A DNA stretch of 64,000 nucleotides from Catenuloplanes atrovinosus (GCF_031458235.1 NZ_JAVDYB010000001.1:8209001-8273000); one strand, 5' to 3'. Shown: positions 48,171 to 56,418, numbered from the stretch's first letter. Notes: generated by a model from the letters alone, not told the origin. Program-made: numbers and translations.

Positions 48171-50366
48171 GTGACCCTGCGCGGACGGTTGACCTCCGCC
48201 TTCCTCTCGGTGGTGCTCGGCCCGGTGCTGCTCGGTGCCGTCTTCGTCGGCGGCGCCGTCGACGCGCTCGGCCGCGACCGCGCGCAGGAGCGGCTCGACC
48301 TGGCCGCCGAGGCGGTCCGCGGTGCGGTCGGCGGGCTCTGCGGACGGCTCTCCGCCAGCGCGGACGCGCTCGCCGTGCTGCCCGACCCGGCCCAGCGCGC
48401 CGGCCTGGCCGCGCGGGTCGTCTCCCGCGGGCTGGCCAGCGCGGTCCAGGTGGTGGACGGGACCGGCGCCCCGCAGTTGACCACCGCGAACCTGCCCGCG
48501 TCGCCGTGGGCCGACTGCGCCGCGCCGGGCAGCGCCGAGGCGCCGCCGCGCGCGATCGCGGCCCGGGTGGAGATCCGCGACGCGTTCGGCCTGCGGGTGG
48601 CCGTGGTCTACGTGGTGCAGGCGGTCGACGAGGGCCTGGTCCGCCGGCTGTCCGCCGCGACCGGCGGCGGCGTCACGCTGATCGAGGACCCGGACGGTAC
48701 GGCCGCGCGCGGCGCCGCGGAGCCCGCGGACCGGGCCGGACTCGCCTGGCTGACCGGCGGTGGCAGCGCCGCCGACGGCGACGGCCGGTACGTCCGCCGC
48801 CTCGGCCCCGCCCCCGGCCAGCCGCTCCCGCTGGCCGTCTCGGTGCCCGGCCCGGACCGCCGTGACCTCTTCGCCGTGCTTCTCGGCATCGTGGTGCTGG
48901 CCGGCGCGCTCGCCGTGCTGGTCGCGGCCGCGCTGGCCCGCTCCACCACCCGCCCGCTGGCCGAACTGGTCCGCGCCGCCGACCGGGTGGCCGGCGGCGA
49001 CCTGGACGCGCGCGTGCCGGTGCGCGGGCACGACGAGGTGGCCCGGCTCGGCGGCGCGTTCAACCGGATGACCCGGGAGACGCAGGCGTACGTGCAGGCG
49101 CTCACCGCCGGCCGCGACCAGTTGCGCCGGCACCTGCGCACGCTCGGCGAGACGCTCTCCGGCACGCACGACCTGGACCGGATTCTGCGCGTGCTGCTGC
49201 GTACCGCGATGGTCGCCACCGGCGCGCGGGCCGGCCTGGTGCTGCTGCACGACCCGGAGACCGGCCACCTGGTCGGCCGCTGCGCGGACGGGCTGGGCGA
49301 CCGGACGCCGCACGCGGAGCCGGCCGCACTGCGGATCGCGGTCGGGCGTGGCCTGCTCGGCTCCGTGGCCGCCACCGCGGAGCCGCGCCGGGGCCGGGTG
49401 CACCCGGACGGCGCGCCGCTCTGCCCGGAGGAGCCGCGCTGCCGGACGTACGTGGCGGTGCCGTTCCGGCCGCCGTACGACGACGCGGCCGGGGAGGCCG
49501 GGCCGGCCGCGAGCGGCGTGCTGGCGCTCTACGACCGGCTCGGCGCGGACGACTTCGACGACGTGGACCTGGGCACGCTGCGCACGTTCGCCGGGCAGGC
49601 CGCGGTCGCGGTGGAGAACGTACGGGTGCACGAGGAGGCGCAGCGGCTCTCGCTCACCGACCCGGTCACCGGACTGTGGAACTACCGCTACCTGCAGGAG
49701 TCGATCCGGCGCGAGGTGGAGCGGGCCAGCCGGTTCGGGCGCACGCTGGCCGTGCTGGTGCTGGACCTGGACCACTTCAAGGCGGTCAACGACACGTACG
49801 GGCACGCGGTCGGCGACGCGGTGCTGGTGGAGTTCGCCCGGCGGGTACGGTCCGGCCTGCGCGAGGTCGACCTGGCGTTCCGGCAGGGCGGCGAGGAGTT
49901 CGTGGTGCTGCTGCCGGAGACCGACTCCGACGGCGCGGCCACGGTCGCGGAGCGGCTCGGCGCCGCGGTGCGGGACAGCCCGGTGGCGGTCTCCGAGCGG
50001 CTGCGGGTGCCGGTGACGGTCTCGATCGGGATCGCGGTCTACCCGCGGCACGGCGGGCACGCCCAGCGCGTGCTGGACGCGGCGGACGAGGCGGTCTACG
50101 CGGCGAAGGCGGCCGGCCGGGACACCTACCGGATCAGCGCGCCGCCGCCGGCCGCGCGGGCGCCACGGGCCGGCGTGTCGTCGGCCACCATCCCGGCCGT
50201 ACCGCTGCTGGCTCTTGATTTTGATCGGGAATCCGAGCTTGATGTCCGTCTTAATCCTGTTTCGGTGGCGGGTGAGGCCGATGGGGCAGATGATGAGGGG
50301 GCAGCCGCGACTCCGTCCGGCGTGCCGTCGGGACCGCAGACGCCGCGGCAGAGCCGTGGCCGATAG
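48171..50366 (+). CDS. Membrane diguanylate cyclase with HAMP, GAF and GGDEF domains
   Basis: 731 residues. First helix about 5-30, an extracellular sensor region about 31-230, second helix about 233-257, HAMP about 258-308, GAF about 330-485, GGDEF about 492-660 with the active-site motif GGEEF (573-577) and an inhibitory-site RxxD (REVD, 564-567) five residues earlier. All catalytic features are intact, so it should make c-di-GMP from GTP in response to an outside signal. The tail is low-complexity. GTG 48171 follows GGGGGGAGAG. It ends 9 bases before galU. Confidence 0.92.
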   Translation: MTLRGRLTSAFLSVVLGPVLLGAVFVGGAVDALGRDRAQERLDLAAEAVRGAVGGLCGRLSASADALAVLPDPAQRAGLAARVVSRGLASAVQVVDGTGAPQLTTANLPASPWADCAAPGSAEAPPRAIAARVEIRDAFGLRVAVVYVVQAVDEGLVRRLSAATGGGVTLIEDPDGTAARGAAEPADRAGLAWLTGGGSAADGDGRYVRRLGPAPGQPLPLAVSVPGPDRRDLFAVLLGIVVLAGALAVLVAAALARSTTRPLAELVRAADRVAGGDLDARVPVRGHDEVARLGGAFNRMTRETQAYVQALTAGRDQLRRHLRTLGETLSGTHDLDRILRVLLRTAMVATGARAGLVLLHDPETGHLVGRCADGLGDRTPHAEPAALRIAVGRGLLGSVAATAEPRRGRVHPDGAPLCPEEPRCRTYVAVPFRPPYDDAAGEAGPAASGVLALYDRLGADDFDDVDLGTLRTFAGQAAVAVENVRVHEEAQRLSLTDPVTGLWNYRYLQESIRREVERASRFGRTLAVLVLDLDHFKAVNDTYGHAVGDAVLVEFARRVRSGLREVDLAFRQGGEEFVVLLPETDSDGAATVAERLGAAVRDSPVAVSERLRVPVTVSIGIAVYPRHGGHAQRVLDAADEAVYAAKAAGRDTYRISAPPPAARAPRAGVSSATIPAVPLLALDFDRESELDVRLNPVSVAGEADGADDEGAAATPSGVPSGPQTPRQSRGR

Positions 50367-50375
50367 TCTCGCGGC

Positions 50376-51347
50376 ATGTCGGACCCCACCCTCAGCGAAG
50401 GTGCCGTGACCCGAGCCATGACCACGACAGACACCCCGCAGGCCGCCTCCGGCCGCCGAGCCGTCAAGGCGGTCATTCCCGCCGCCGGACTCGCGACCCG
50501 GTTCCTGCCCGCGACCAAGGCCGTCCCCAAAGAACTCCTGCCCGTGGTCGACCGGCCGGTGCTGCAGTTCATCGTGGAGGAGGCCGCCGCCGCCGGCATC
50601 ACCGACGTGCTGCTGGTGACCGGGCGCGGCAAGACCTCCATGGTGGACCACTTCGACCGCCGCCCGGACATCGAGGAGCGGCTGCGCACCAAGGGCGACG
50701 ACAAGCGGCTGCACGAGGTCCGGCGCACCAGCGACCTGGCGGACATCTACACGGTGCGCCAGGGCGAGCCGCTCGGCCTCGGCCACGCGGTCGGCACCGC
50801 CGCCTCGCACGTCGGCGAGGAGCCGTTCGCGGTGCTGCTCGGCGACGAGTTCGTCGAGGAGGACAAGCCGCTGCTGCCGGCCATGCTGGACCTCCAGGCC
50901 CGTACCGGCGGGATCGTCCTGGCCTTCATCGAGGTGCCGGACGACGAGGTCTCCCGGTACGGCATCGCCTCCGTCGCGCCGGCCGAGGGCTACGAGGAGC
51001 ACGGCGACGTGGTCCGGGTGACCGGCCTGGTGGAGAAGCCGAAGAAGGAGGAGGCGCCGAGCAACTACGCGGTCGTCGGCCGTTACGTGCTGCCCGGCCG
51101 GATCTTCGACGTCATCAAGGAGACCAAGCCCGGCAGCGGCGGCGAGATCCAGCTGACCGACGCGATGGCCACGCTGCTGGCCGAGGGCACGCCGGTGCAC
51201 GGCATCGTCTACCGCGGCACCCGGTACGACACCGGCATGCCGCTCGGCTACCTGCAGACCGTGGTCCAGCTCGCGGCCAAGCGGGAGGACATCGGCCCGG
51301 CGTTCCGCGCCTGGCTCGGCGACTACGTCGGAGGACAAACCGGATGA
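50376..51347 (+). CDS. galU: UTP-glucose-1-phosphate uridylyltransferase
   Basis: 323 residues. VIPAAGLATRFLPATKAVPK is the nucleotide-binding loop, with VEEAAAAGITDVLLVTGRGK and LLGDEFVEE (GalU motif), EKPKKEEAPSN and GRYVLP further along. It makes UDP-glucose, the precursor that the dehydrogenase at 61.6 kb can oxidise. The start may be ATG 50376 or ATG 50418; the latter gives the more usual N-terminus. It overlaps moeA by four bases (ATGA). Confidence 0.94.
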   Translation: MSDPTLSEGAVTRAMTTTDTPQAASGRRAVKAVIPAAGLATRFLPATKAVPKELLPVVDRPVLQFIVEEAAAAGITDVLLVTGRGKTSMVDHFDRRPDIEERLRTKGDDKRLHEVRRTSDLADIYTVRQGEPLGLGHAVGTAASHVGEEPFAVLLGDEFVEEDKPLLPAMLDLQARTGGIVLAFIEVPDDEVSRYGIASVAPAEGYEEHGDVVRVTGLVEKPKKEEAPSNYAVVGRYVLPGRIFDVIKETKPGSGGEIQLTDAMATLLAEGTPVHGIVYRGTRYDTGMPLGYLQTVVQLAAKREDIGPAFRAWLGDYVGGQTG

Positions 51348-52666
51348 CTGCGACGGCCGACGCCGAGGCGGCCGCTAACGAGCTGACGCCACTCGCCGAC
51401 TACCTGGGCAGCGTGCTGCGCAGGTTACGGCCGTTGCCTCCGCTCGACCTCGACCTCACCCAGGCGTACGGGAACGTGCTCGCCGAGCACGTGACCAGCC
51501 CGCATCCGGTGCCCGCGTTCGACCAGGCGGCCATCGACGGGTACGCGGCGCGCTGGGAGGACATCGCGGCGGCCGGCCGCAGCGGTTCGCACCCCGCCTT
51601 CGGCATGCACGAGGGCAGGGTGCCGGACCCGCGGCCGGTCCGTCTCAACGTCGTCGGCGACCTCGGCGCCGCCAGCTGGCGCCCGGTCCGGCTCACGCCC
51701 GGCGCGTGCTTCTCGGTCGCGGCCGGCTCGCCGCTGCCGATGGGCGCGGACGTGGTGGTGCCGGTGCCCTGGACCGACCAGGGCATGGCCGCCGTCGAGA
51801 TCTACCAGGCCCCCAAGCGGGGGTACGGGCTGCGCCGCGCCGGCGAGGAACTGCCGGCCGGCTCGGTGCTCGCCCGCGCCGGCTCCTACGTCAGCCCGGC
51901 CCTGGTCGCGGTGTTCGCCGCGTCCGGGATCGGGCACGTGGTGGTGCGGCCCAGCCCGCGCGTGGTCGTGGTCGCGACCGGCGACGAACTGGTCGAGGTG
52001 GGCCGCGCCAGCCAGCCCGGGCAGGTCGTCGACGCGAACTCGCACGCGCTCACCGCCGCCGCGGTGGAGGCGGGCGCGCTGGCGTACCGGCTGGGCATCT
52101 GCGACGACGACCCGGAGGGCCTGCGCGCGCTGCTGGAGGACCAGACGCTCCGCGCCGACCTGCTGATCACCACCGGGGGTACGGGTACCGGCCCCGGCGA
52201 CATGGTCCGCCGCATACTCTCCCGGCGTGACGTCGGGCGCACCGGGCCGGTCACGTTCACCGATGTGGCGCTCTATCCCGGCACCGCGCTCGGGTTCGGT
52301 ACGGTCGGTGCCGAGGAGGTACCGATCATATGTCTGCCCGGGGACCCAGGCGCCGCGCTGGTGGGTTTCGAGGTGCTGGCCCGGCCGGCCATCCAGCTGC
52401 TGGCGGGCGCGGAGCCGGTGTTCCGGCCGAGCGTGCGGGCGCACCTGCTGGAGACGGTCTCGTCGCCGGCCGGCCTGCGCGAGTTCCGGCCCGCGCACGT
52501 GGCCGAGCGGCGCGGCGGGGGCTACACGGTCCAGCCGCTGGCCGGTGGGCCGTACACGCTCTCCGGCATGGCCGAGGCGAACGGCCTGCTCGTCCTGGGC
52601 GAGCGGGTGACCAGCGCCGCCGCGGGCTCCACCGTGGACGTGTTGCTGCTCGACCGGCGGAGGTGA
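51344..52666 (+). CDS. moeA: MoeA/gephyrin-like molybdopterin molybdotransferase (possible Glp)
   Basis: 440 residues: MoeA N and linker domains (HPVPAFDQAAIDGYAARWED; VAAGSPLPMGADVVVPVPW), the MogA-like catalytic domain (VVVVATGDELVEVG; TTGGTGTGPGDMVRRIL) and the C-terminal domain. MoeA inserts molybdate into molybdopterin. In Corynebacterium the protein at this locus is Glp, a gephyrin-like protein that acts in cell division with a membrane receptor GlpR. The rimJ and GlpR-like genes that follow match that neighbourhood, so a division role is possible here. Confidence 0.9.
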   Translation: MTATADAEAAANELTPLADYLGSVLRRLRPLPPLDLDLTQAYGNVLAEHVTSPHPVPAFDQAAIDGYAARWEDIAAAGRSGSHPAFGMHEGRVPDPRPVRLNVVGDLGAASWRPVRLTPGACFSVAAGSPLPMGADVVVPVPWTDQGMAAVEIYQAPKRGYGLRRAGEELPAGSVLARAGSYVSPALVAVFAASGIGHVVVRPSPRVVVVATGDELVEVGRASQPGQVVDANSHALTAAAVEAGALAYRLGICDDDPEGLRALLEDQTLRADLLITTGGTGTGPGDMVRRILSRRDVGRTGPVTFTDVALYPGTALGFGTVGAEEVPIICLPGDPGAALVGFEVLARPAIQLLAGAEPVFRPSVRAHLLETVSSPAGLREFRPAHVAERRGGGYTVQPLAGGPYTLSGMAEANGLLVLGERVTSAAAGSTVDVLLLDRRR

Positions 52667-52670
52667 CCGC

Positions 52671-53315
52671 GTGATCTGGGGGGAGACCCCCGGGTGGCCG
52701 GCCACGCTGTCGGACGGGCCGGTGCTGCTGCGGCCGTACCGGCGCTCCGACGCCGCCGCCTGGTCCGAGGTGCGCATCGCGAACCGCGCCTGGCTCACCC
52801 CGTGGGAGTCGTCGCCGCCCGGCCCGTGGAACGAGCTCAACTCCACCCGCGCGTACCGGTACGTGCTCCAGGACATGCGCCGGACCGCGCGGCGCGGCGA
52901 GAGCATGCCGTTCGCGGTCTGCCTGCGCGAGCCGGGCCGGCCGGAGCGCGTGGTCGGCCACCTCAACCTGGGCAACATCGTGCGGCGCGCGTTCTGCTCC
53001 GCGTACTGCGGCTACTGGGTCGACTCCCGGGTCGCCGGCCGCGGCATCATCCCGACCGCGCTGGCGCTCGCGGTGGACCACGCGTTCGGCCCCGGCGGCC
53101 TGCACCGCATCGAGGTCAACATCCGTCCGGAGAACAAGCCGTCCCGGCGCGTCGTGGAGAAGCTCGGCTTCCGTGAGGAGGCTTACCACGCGCGCTACAT
53201 GCACATCGACGGCGCCTGGCGTGACCACCTCGGATACTCGCTGACCAGCGAGGACGTGGCCGCCGAGGGTGGTCTGCTGCGGCGCTGGCACCGGTTGAGC
53301 CGGCCCCCCGCATGA
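52671..53315 (+). CDS. rimJ: GNAT N-acetyltransferase, RimJ/RimL type
   Basis: 214 residues. VLLRPYRRSDAAAWSEVRIA opens the GNAT fold; VVGHLNLGNIVRRAFCSAYC, GYWVDSRVAGRGIIPTALAL (acetyl-CoA loop R-x-x-G-x-I) and IEVNIRPENKPSRRVVEKLG are typical of ribosomal-protein acetyltransferases of the RimJ class. The acceptor is unproven. GTG start, 4 bases after the moeA stop. Synteny moeA-rimJ equals Rv0994-Rv0995. Confidence 0.9.
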   Translation: MIWGETPGWPATLSDGPVLLRPYRRSDAAAWSEVRIANRAWLTPWESSPPGPWNELNSTRAYRYVLQDMRRTARRGESMPFAVCLREPGRPERVVGHLNLGNIVRRAFCSAYCGYWVDSRVAGRGIIPTALALAVDHAFGPGGLHRIEVNIRPENKPSRRVVEKLGFREEAYHARYMHIDGAWRDHLGYSLTSEDVAAEGGLLRRWHRLSRPPA

Positions 53316-53438
53316 TCTTTTTTACCGGGGTACGGTCGGCGCGCCGTACCGGTTTGCCCTCGGGCCACCCGTAACCTCGAAGAACTGGGACTTGACGGCG
53401 GCCTCGCGGTCGTCGATGGGGTGACGGGAGGGTTGAGG

Positions 53439-54323
53439 GTGCCGACCTCGGTGCTCCTCGCCGTCCTCGCTGCCGCCGGGCTGCTCGCCCTCGCGCCGGC
53501 GTTGGTTCGCCGGTACGACGCAACCGAGCGCCAGGTGGCGGAGCGGGCGCAGTCGACGGCCAGGGTGCTTGAGCGCCGCCGCCGTCGCCGCACCGTGCCC
53601 GGACGCCGCCCGCTCAACCCGCCACGGCACCTGATGCCGCCGGGTTCCGTGCCATTTTCGCCTGATAGTGCCGGTTTGTCCAGCTCCGTGGGGGTGGAGT
53701 CGTCCACGCCCGTCTCCGGCCCACCCGGCCCCGGCGGGCGGCGCGGCCGGCGCCGGTCACTGCGCCTCGTCCCGGACGGCGCCCGCCGCGCCCCACGGCG
53801 CCCCGCCACGCGCCGCCGCCACGCGACCGCCGTCACCCGGCGCCGCCGCGTCCTGGCCGCGCTCGCCCTCCTCAACGGCGTCCAGCTCATCGGCGTGGCC
53901 GTCGTCGGCCCCGGCTTCTGGATCAGCGTCTCGGTCACCGGCACCCTCCTCGTCGTCTACGTCGTGCACCTGCGGAACCGGGCCATAGCGGAACGCCGCC
54001 GGCGCCGCCAGGAGACCCGTGAGGCACTCTGGCTGGCCCGCCGGCAGGCCGAGGTGCGACGGGAACAGGAACGGCGTGCCGCCGCCCGCAAGGCCGACCG
54101 GCTCCGCCTCGCCGCACAACGCGAAGCGGTACGCCGGGCCGCGATGGGCCTGGACCGCGGCCCGGAGACGGACCTGCCCGCCGCGGCGGACGGCACCCCC
54201 GCGCCCCCGGCACCCCCGCCCCGCGGCGGCTCGGTGTCATACCGGCCACCGCCCGGGCTCCGCGGACGCCCCTACCAGGCCGGCGGCGGACCCGGCCAGA
54301 TGCGGCGGCCAGACTCCGCGTGA
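53439..54323 (+). CDS. GlpR-like membrane protein (Rv0996 type)
   Basis: 294 residues. First helix at about 3-22, an Arg-rich and Pro-rich stretch about 45-125, a second hydrophobic pair (VLAALALLNGVQLIGVAVVG; FWISVSVTGTLLVVYVVHLR, about 137-176), then a very basic coiled helix (about 177-240) and a Pro/Gly tail. Place after moeA and rimJ, and the layout with a helical pair and charged tail, fit the Glp receptor GlpR of Corynebacterium and Rv0996. The sequence is low-complexity, so this rests mainly on context. GTG 53439 has GGGAGG nearby. Confidence 0.7.
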   Translation: MPTSVLLAVLAAAGLLALAPALVRRYDATERQVAERAQSTARVLERRRRRRTVPGRRPLNPPRHLMPPGSVPFSPDSAGLSSSVGVESSTPVSGPPGPGGRRGRRRSLRLVPDGARRAPRRPATRRRHATAVTRRRRVLAALALLNGVQLIGVAVVGPGFWISVSVTGTLLVVYVVHLRNRAIAERRRRRQETREALWLARRQAEVRREQERRAAARKADRLRLAAQREAVRRAAMGLDRGPETDLPAAADGTPAPPAPPPRGGSVSYRPPPGLRGRPYQAGGGPGQMRRPDSA

Positions 54324-54407
54324 CACGCGGGGGGCGATTCGCGTGGGCGTCACGGGGCCTGTTAATGTTGTCCACGTTCCGCCAGCGGGAAGCCGCCAGG
54401 CGGGGTT

Positions 54408-54481
54408 GGGGCTGTGGCGCAGACTGGTAGCGCACCTCGTTCGCATCGAGGGGGTCAGGGGTTCAAATCCCCTCAGCTCCA
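54408..54481 (+). tRNA. tRNA-Ala (anticodon CGC)
   Basis: A full cloverleaf: acceptor GGGGCTG with CAGCTCC, including the alanine identity pair G3-U70, D-stem GCGC/GCGC, anticodon stem CCTCG/CGAGG with loop TTCGCAT (anticodon CGC, reading GCG), and T-stem AGGGG/CCCCT with loop TTCAAAT. The discriminator base is A; CCA is not encoded. Accessory DNA starts directly downstream. Confidence 0.95.
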
Positions 54482-54533
54482 CGAGACTCTGGACGCCTCG
54501 TGTTCGCGGATTGCGCGAACCGGGGCGTCTCGT
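54481..54533 (+). terminator. Hairpin after the tRNA gene
   Basis: ACGAGAC (54481-54487) can pair with GTCTCGT (54527-54533), and inside it GTTCGCG (54502-54508) pairs with CGCGAAC (54514-54520). In the diverged copy at about 55807-55860 the inner stem reads TTCGCA/TGCGAA, so both arms changed together and pairing is kept. Confidence 0.65.
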
Positions 54534-54575
54534 CATTTCTGCTCCGGGGCCGAGCCCCGGACGCCCCACGGTCCG

Positions 54576-54950
54576 GTGGGCGCGCTGAGTGCGGTGGGTG
54601 CGCTGAGTGCCGTGGGCGCGCTGAGTGCGGTGAGTGCCGTGGGCGCGCTGAGTGCGGTGGGTGCGGTGGGTGCACTGAGTGCGGTGAGTGCCGTGGGCGC
54701 GCTGAGCGCGGTGAGTGCCGTGGGCGCGCTGAGCGCGGTGAGTGCGGTGGGCGCGCTGAGTGCGGTGAGTGCCGTGGGCGCGCTGAGTGCGGTGGGTGCG
54801 GTGGGTGCACTGAGTGCGGTGAGTGCCGTGGGCGCGCTGAGCGCGGTGAGTGCCGTGGGCGCGCTGAGCGCGGTGAGTGCGGTGGGCGCGCTGAGTGCGG
54901 TGAGTGCGGTGGGCGCGCTGAGTGCGGTGGGCGTGCTAGGCGCGCTGGGG
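54576..54950. repeat. 9-base minisatellite (about 41 units)
   Basis: Units of the form GTGGGCGCG, CTGAGTGCG and GTGAGTGCC alternate in higher-order blocks of 99-180 bases, of which a large block occurs twice. All six frames are partly open because the unit is a multiple of three. Copy B of the module lacks the array. Confidence 0.9.
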
Positions 54951-55075
54951 GTGCGGCGTGGGGTGGAGCGGTCGCAGGTGGGGCGGGGAAGCGCCGTCGG
55001 GGCATGTTGGATTGCCGAGGGGGAGAGGCTGATCGGGGTCGGCGGCGGGTGTGCTCCTCAGGTGGCGAGCTGAGG

Positions 55076-55182
55076 GGCGGGTGTTCGGAGTTGGCTGGGT
55101 TGTGGATGAAATTCGCTGGGCTGGCGAATTGGGTCTATGGCGGCGGTGATATTCGTCTGGTTTATGCCGTGGTCGAATGTGT
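55076..55182 (-). pseudogene. Remnant of the 112-residue protein gene
   Basis: On the minus strand this reads TFDHGINQTNITAAIDPIRQ and on, which aligns with AFDYGINQKNVAAVIDRIRQ near the C-terminus of the intact gene at 56044-56382. The upstream three-quarters of the gene is gone and the stop codon position reads CGA, so this is a decayed fragment in module copy A. Confidence 0.7.
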
Positions 55183-55211
55183 GCGTCGCGTCGTTCTGAA
55201 GGGCCGAGTGG

Positions 55212-55697
55212 TCACGGTTGCGAGGACGGTGGGGGCTGTGACGGTAGAACGGACTTCGCTGTTCTGAACGCGGCTCCTATGAGGCTCGCCAAGGTCTTCT
55301 CCGAGATTTTCCCATCCTGGCGTAGTTGGAGCGCGCCTATGACGACAACGGAGACGAGGGCGGCGGTCAGCACGATGGGCAAGATCCACCAATCGACCGC
55401 CCGAGCCGCCACCAAACCGATGGCGGTCACGACAGTGAGGCATGTCAGGTAGAAGAGCCCGGCACGCCAAGGGGTTCCGGCGGCGAGCCGTTGCCGCTCG
55501 ATCTCCTTCATCACCGCGATCACATCTTCGCTGTTGGCTCCGTGAATGGAGTAGCGGGAACGTGGCAGAAGACGTACGCCGCAACTGGGGCAATTGCCAC
55601 GTCGTTGCTGTGGGCCGATGCCCGTTCCGCCACACGATCTACAAAATCCTTCAAGTGGCTCAGGCGGTGAAGCTTCGTCTTTAAACGCATTCGACAT
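55212..55697 (-). CDS. Zinc-ribbon membrane protein of unknown function
   Basis: 161 residues. GFCRSCGGTGIGPQQRRGNC and CPSCG give two CxxC pairs of a zinc ribbon (about 17-41), a linker helix (DVIAVMKEIERQRLAAGT), two membrane helices (GLFYLTCLTVVTAIGLVAAR, about 84-103; IVLTAALVSVVVIGALQL, about 112-129) and a polar tail. Codon use is less GC-rich than that of the neighbouring core genes, which suggests acquisition. ATG 55697 is used. It lies between the two module copies. Confidence 0.72.
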   Translation of the reverse strand: MSNAFKDEASPPEPLEGFCRSCGGTGIGPQQRRGNCPSCGVRLLPRSRYSIHGANSEDVIAVMKEIERQRLAAGTPWRAGLFYLTCLTVVTAIGLVAARAVDWWILPIVLTAALVSVVVIGALQLRQDGKISEKTLASLIGAAFRTAKSVLPSQPPPSSQP

Positions 55698-56043
55698 AGC
55701 TTCAGTATGGTATTGGCCGCAAGGGGAGATACTCGATGGTCTTGCGTGCCCGGCGCTGTCACTTGGGCGACGGGCCGGTGGATGGGAGCCGGGTGAGAGT
55801 GGCTCCACGAGACTCTGGGCGCCTCGTGTTCGCAGATTGTGCGAATCGGGGCGTCTCGCCGATTTCTGCTCCGGGCCGAACCGGGAAGACCCACGGTCCG
55901 GTGGGGGTGCCGGTTGTGCGGCGCGGGTGAAGCGGTCGCAGGTGGAGTGCGGAGGCGGCGTCCTGTGGCGCGCCGGATCTCCGAGGGAAGGGTGATCGAG
56001 GCTGGCGGTGCGCTCCTCGGTGGGTGACCTGAGGAGTGCATGT
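55698..56043. other. Non-coding gap holding module copy B
   Basis: No gene is seen. From 55802 the gap is the second copy of the tRNA-adjacent module, with the same hairpin and no minisatellite. About 60 bases before it (55700-55740) are AT-richer and may hold the promoter for the zinc-ribbon gene. Confidence 0.6.
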
Positions 56044-56143
56044 TCAGGTCTGGCTGTTTTGTGGGTGACTTCCGTTGAGCTGACGAATCCGGTCTATGAC
56101 GGCCGCGACATTCTTTTGGTTTATGCCGTAGTCGAATGCGGTT
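55802..56143. repeat. Duplicated module, copy B (unexpanded)
   Basis: Related to 54476-55182 as described for copy A. It starts with GCTCCACGAGACTCTGG, the last bases of the tRNA plus its flank, but has no tRNA body. It ends inside the intact 112-residue gene, whose copy A counterpart is a pseudogene. Confidence 0.8.
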
Positions 56144-56382
56144 AAGTGCATCGTCAATTCACTCTTGACGGCTATGGCCGTGCCCTCCGATGTCGGCGTT
56201 ATGGTGCACACTACCTGTTCGCCGTAGGACAGGAAACTCCATCTCGTCTTGGCCGAAACGACGGACTCCCCTATCCGGATGGGAAGTTTGAGTCTGGGAA
56301 GGACGAGTAGGGCATCCTGGCACATCTTCATGGCTTCGGGCTTGCTCTTTGACGTGATAATGGTATCGGCGAAGCTTGTCAT
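56044..56382 (-). CDS. Small accessory protein of unknown function
   Basis: 112 residues. TRWSFLSYGEQVVCTITPTS, then EGTAIAVKSELTMHLTAFDY and GINQKNVAAVIDRI resemble the pattern of small beta-rich domains in which a 'WxSxGE' strand is followed by an 'S..hhh..hDyGxNxxNV' helix; I have no firm family name. Codon use is lower in GC than in core genes. ATG 56382 is used, with a GTG at 56418 as alternative. Only the C-terminal part is duplicated in module copy A. Confidence 0.65.
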   Translation of the reverse strand: MTSFADTIITSKSKPEAMKMCQDALLVLPRLKLPIRIGESVVSAKTRWSFLSYGEQVVCTITPTSEGTAIAVKSELTMHLTAFDYGINQKNVAAVIDRIRQLNGSHPQNSQT

Positions 56383-56418
56383 TATTCCAATCCAGGGGAA
56401 GCCGCACTGATTTGCCAC

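Larger units (their letters stand above)
54476..55182. repeat. Duplicated module, copy A (minisatellite-expanded)
   Basis: From the last six tRNA bases (GCTCCA) to about 55182 the sequence is related, with substitutions and small gaps, to 55802-56143. Shared stretches include GCTCCACGAGACTCTGG, CACGGTCCGGTGGG, AGCGGTCGCAGGTGG and GGTTTATGCCGT. Copy A differs by a 375-base minisatellite inserted after CGGTGGG. Confidence 0.8.

Noticed and set aside
47934-51338. A 1134-codon open frame on the minus strand
   Set aside because: It is antisense to the GGDEF and galU genes, Arg/Ala/Gly-rich with no domain. It is an effect of high GC.
54414-55073. A 219-codon 'protein' of Val-Gly-Ala-Leu-Ser repeats
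   Set aside because: It starts inside the tRNA and consists of the 9-base minisatellite; several frames are open equally, so there is no evidence of coding.
54476-55818. attL/attR pair of an integrated element at tRNA-Ala
   Set aside because: Only the last six tRNA bases are in the repeat, the copies have diverged, and no integrase is seen, so a site-specific integration cannot be claimed.
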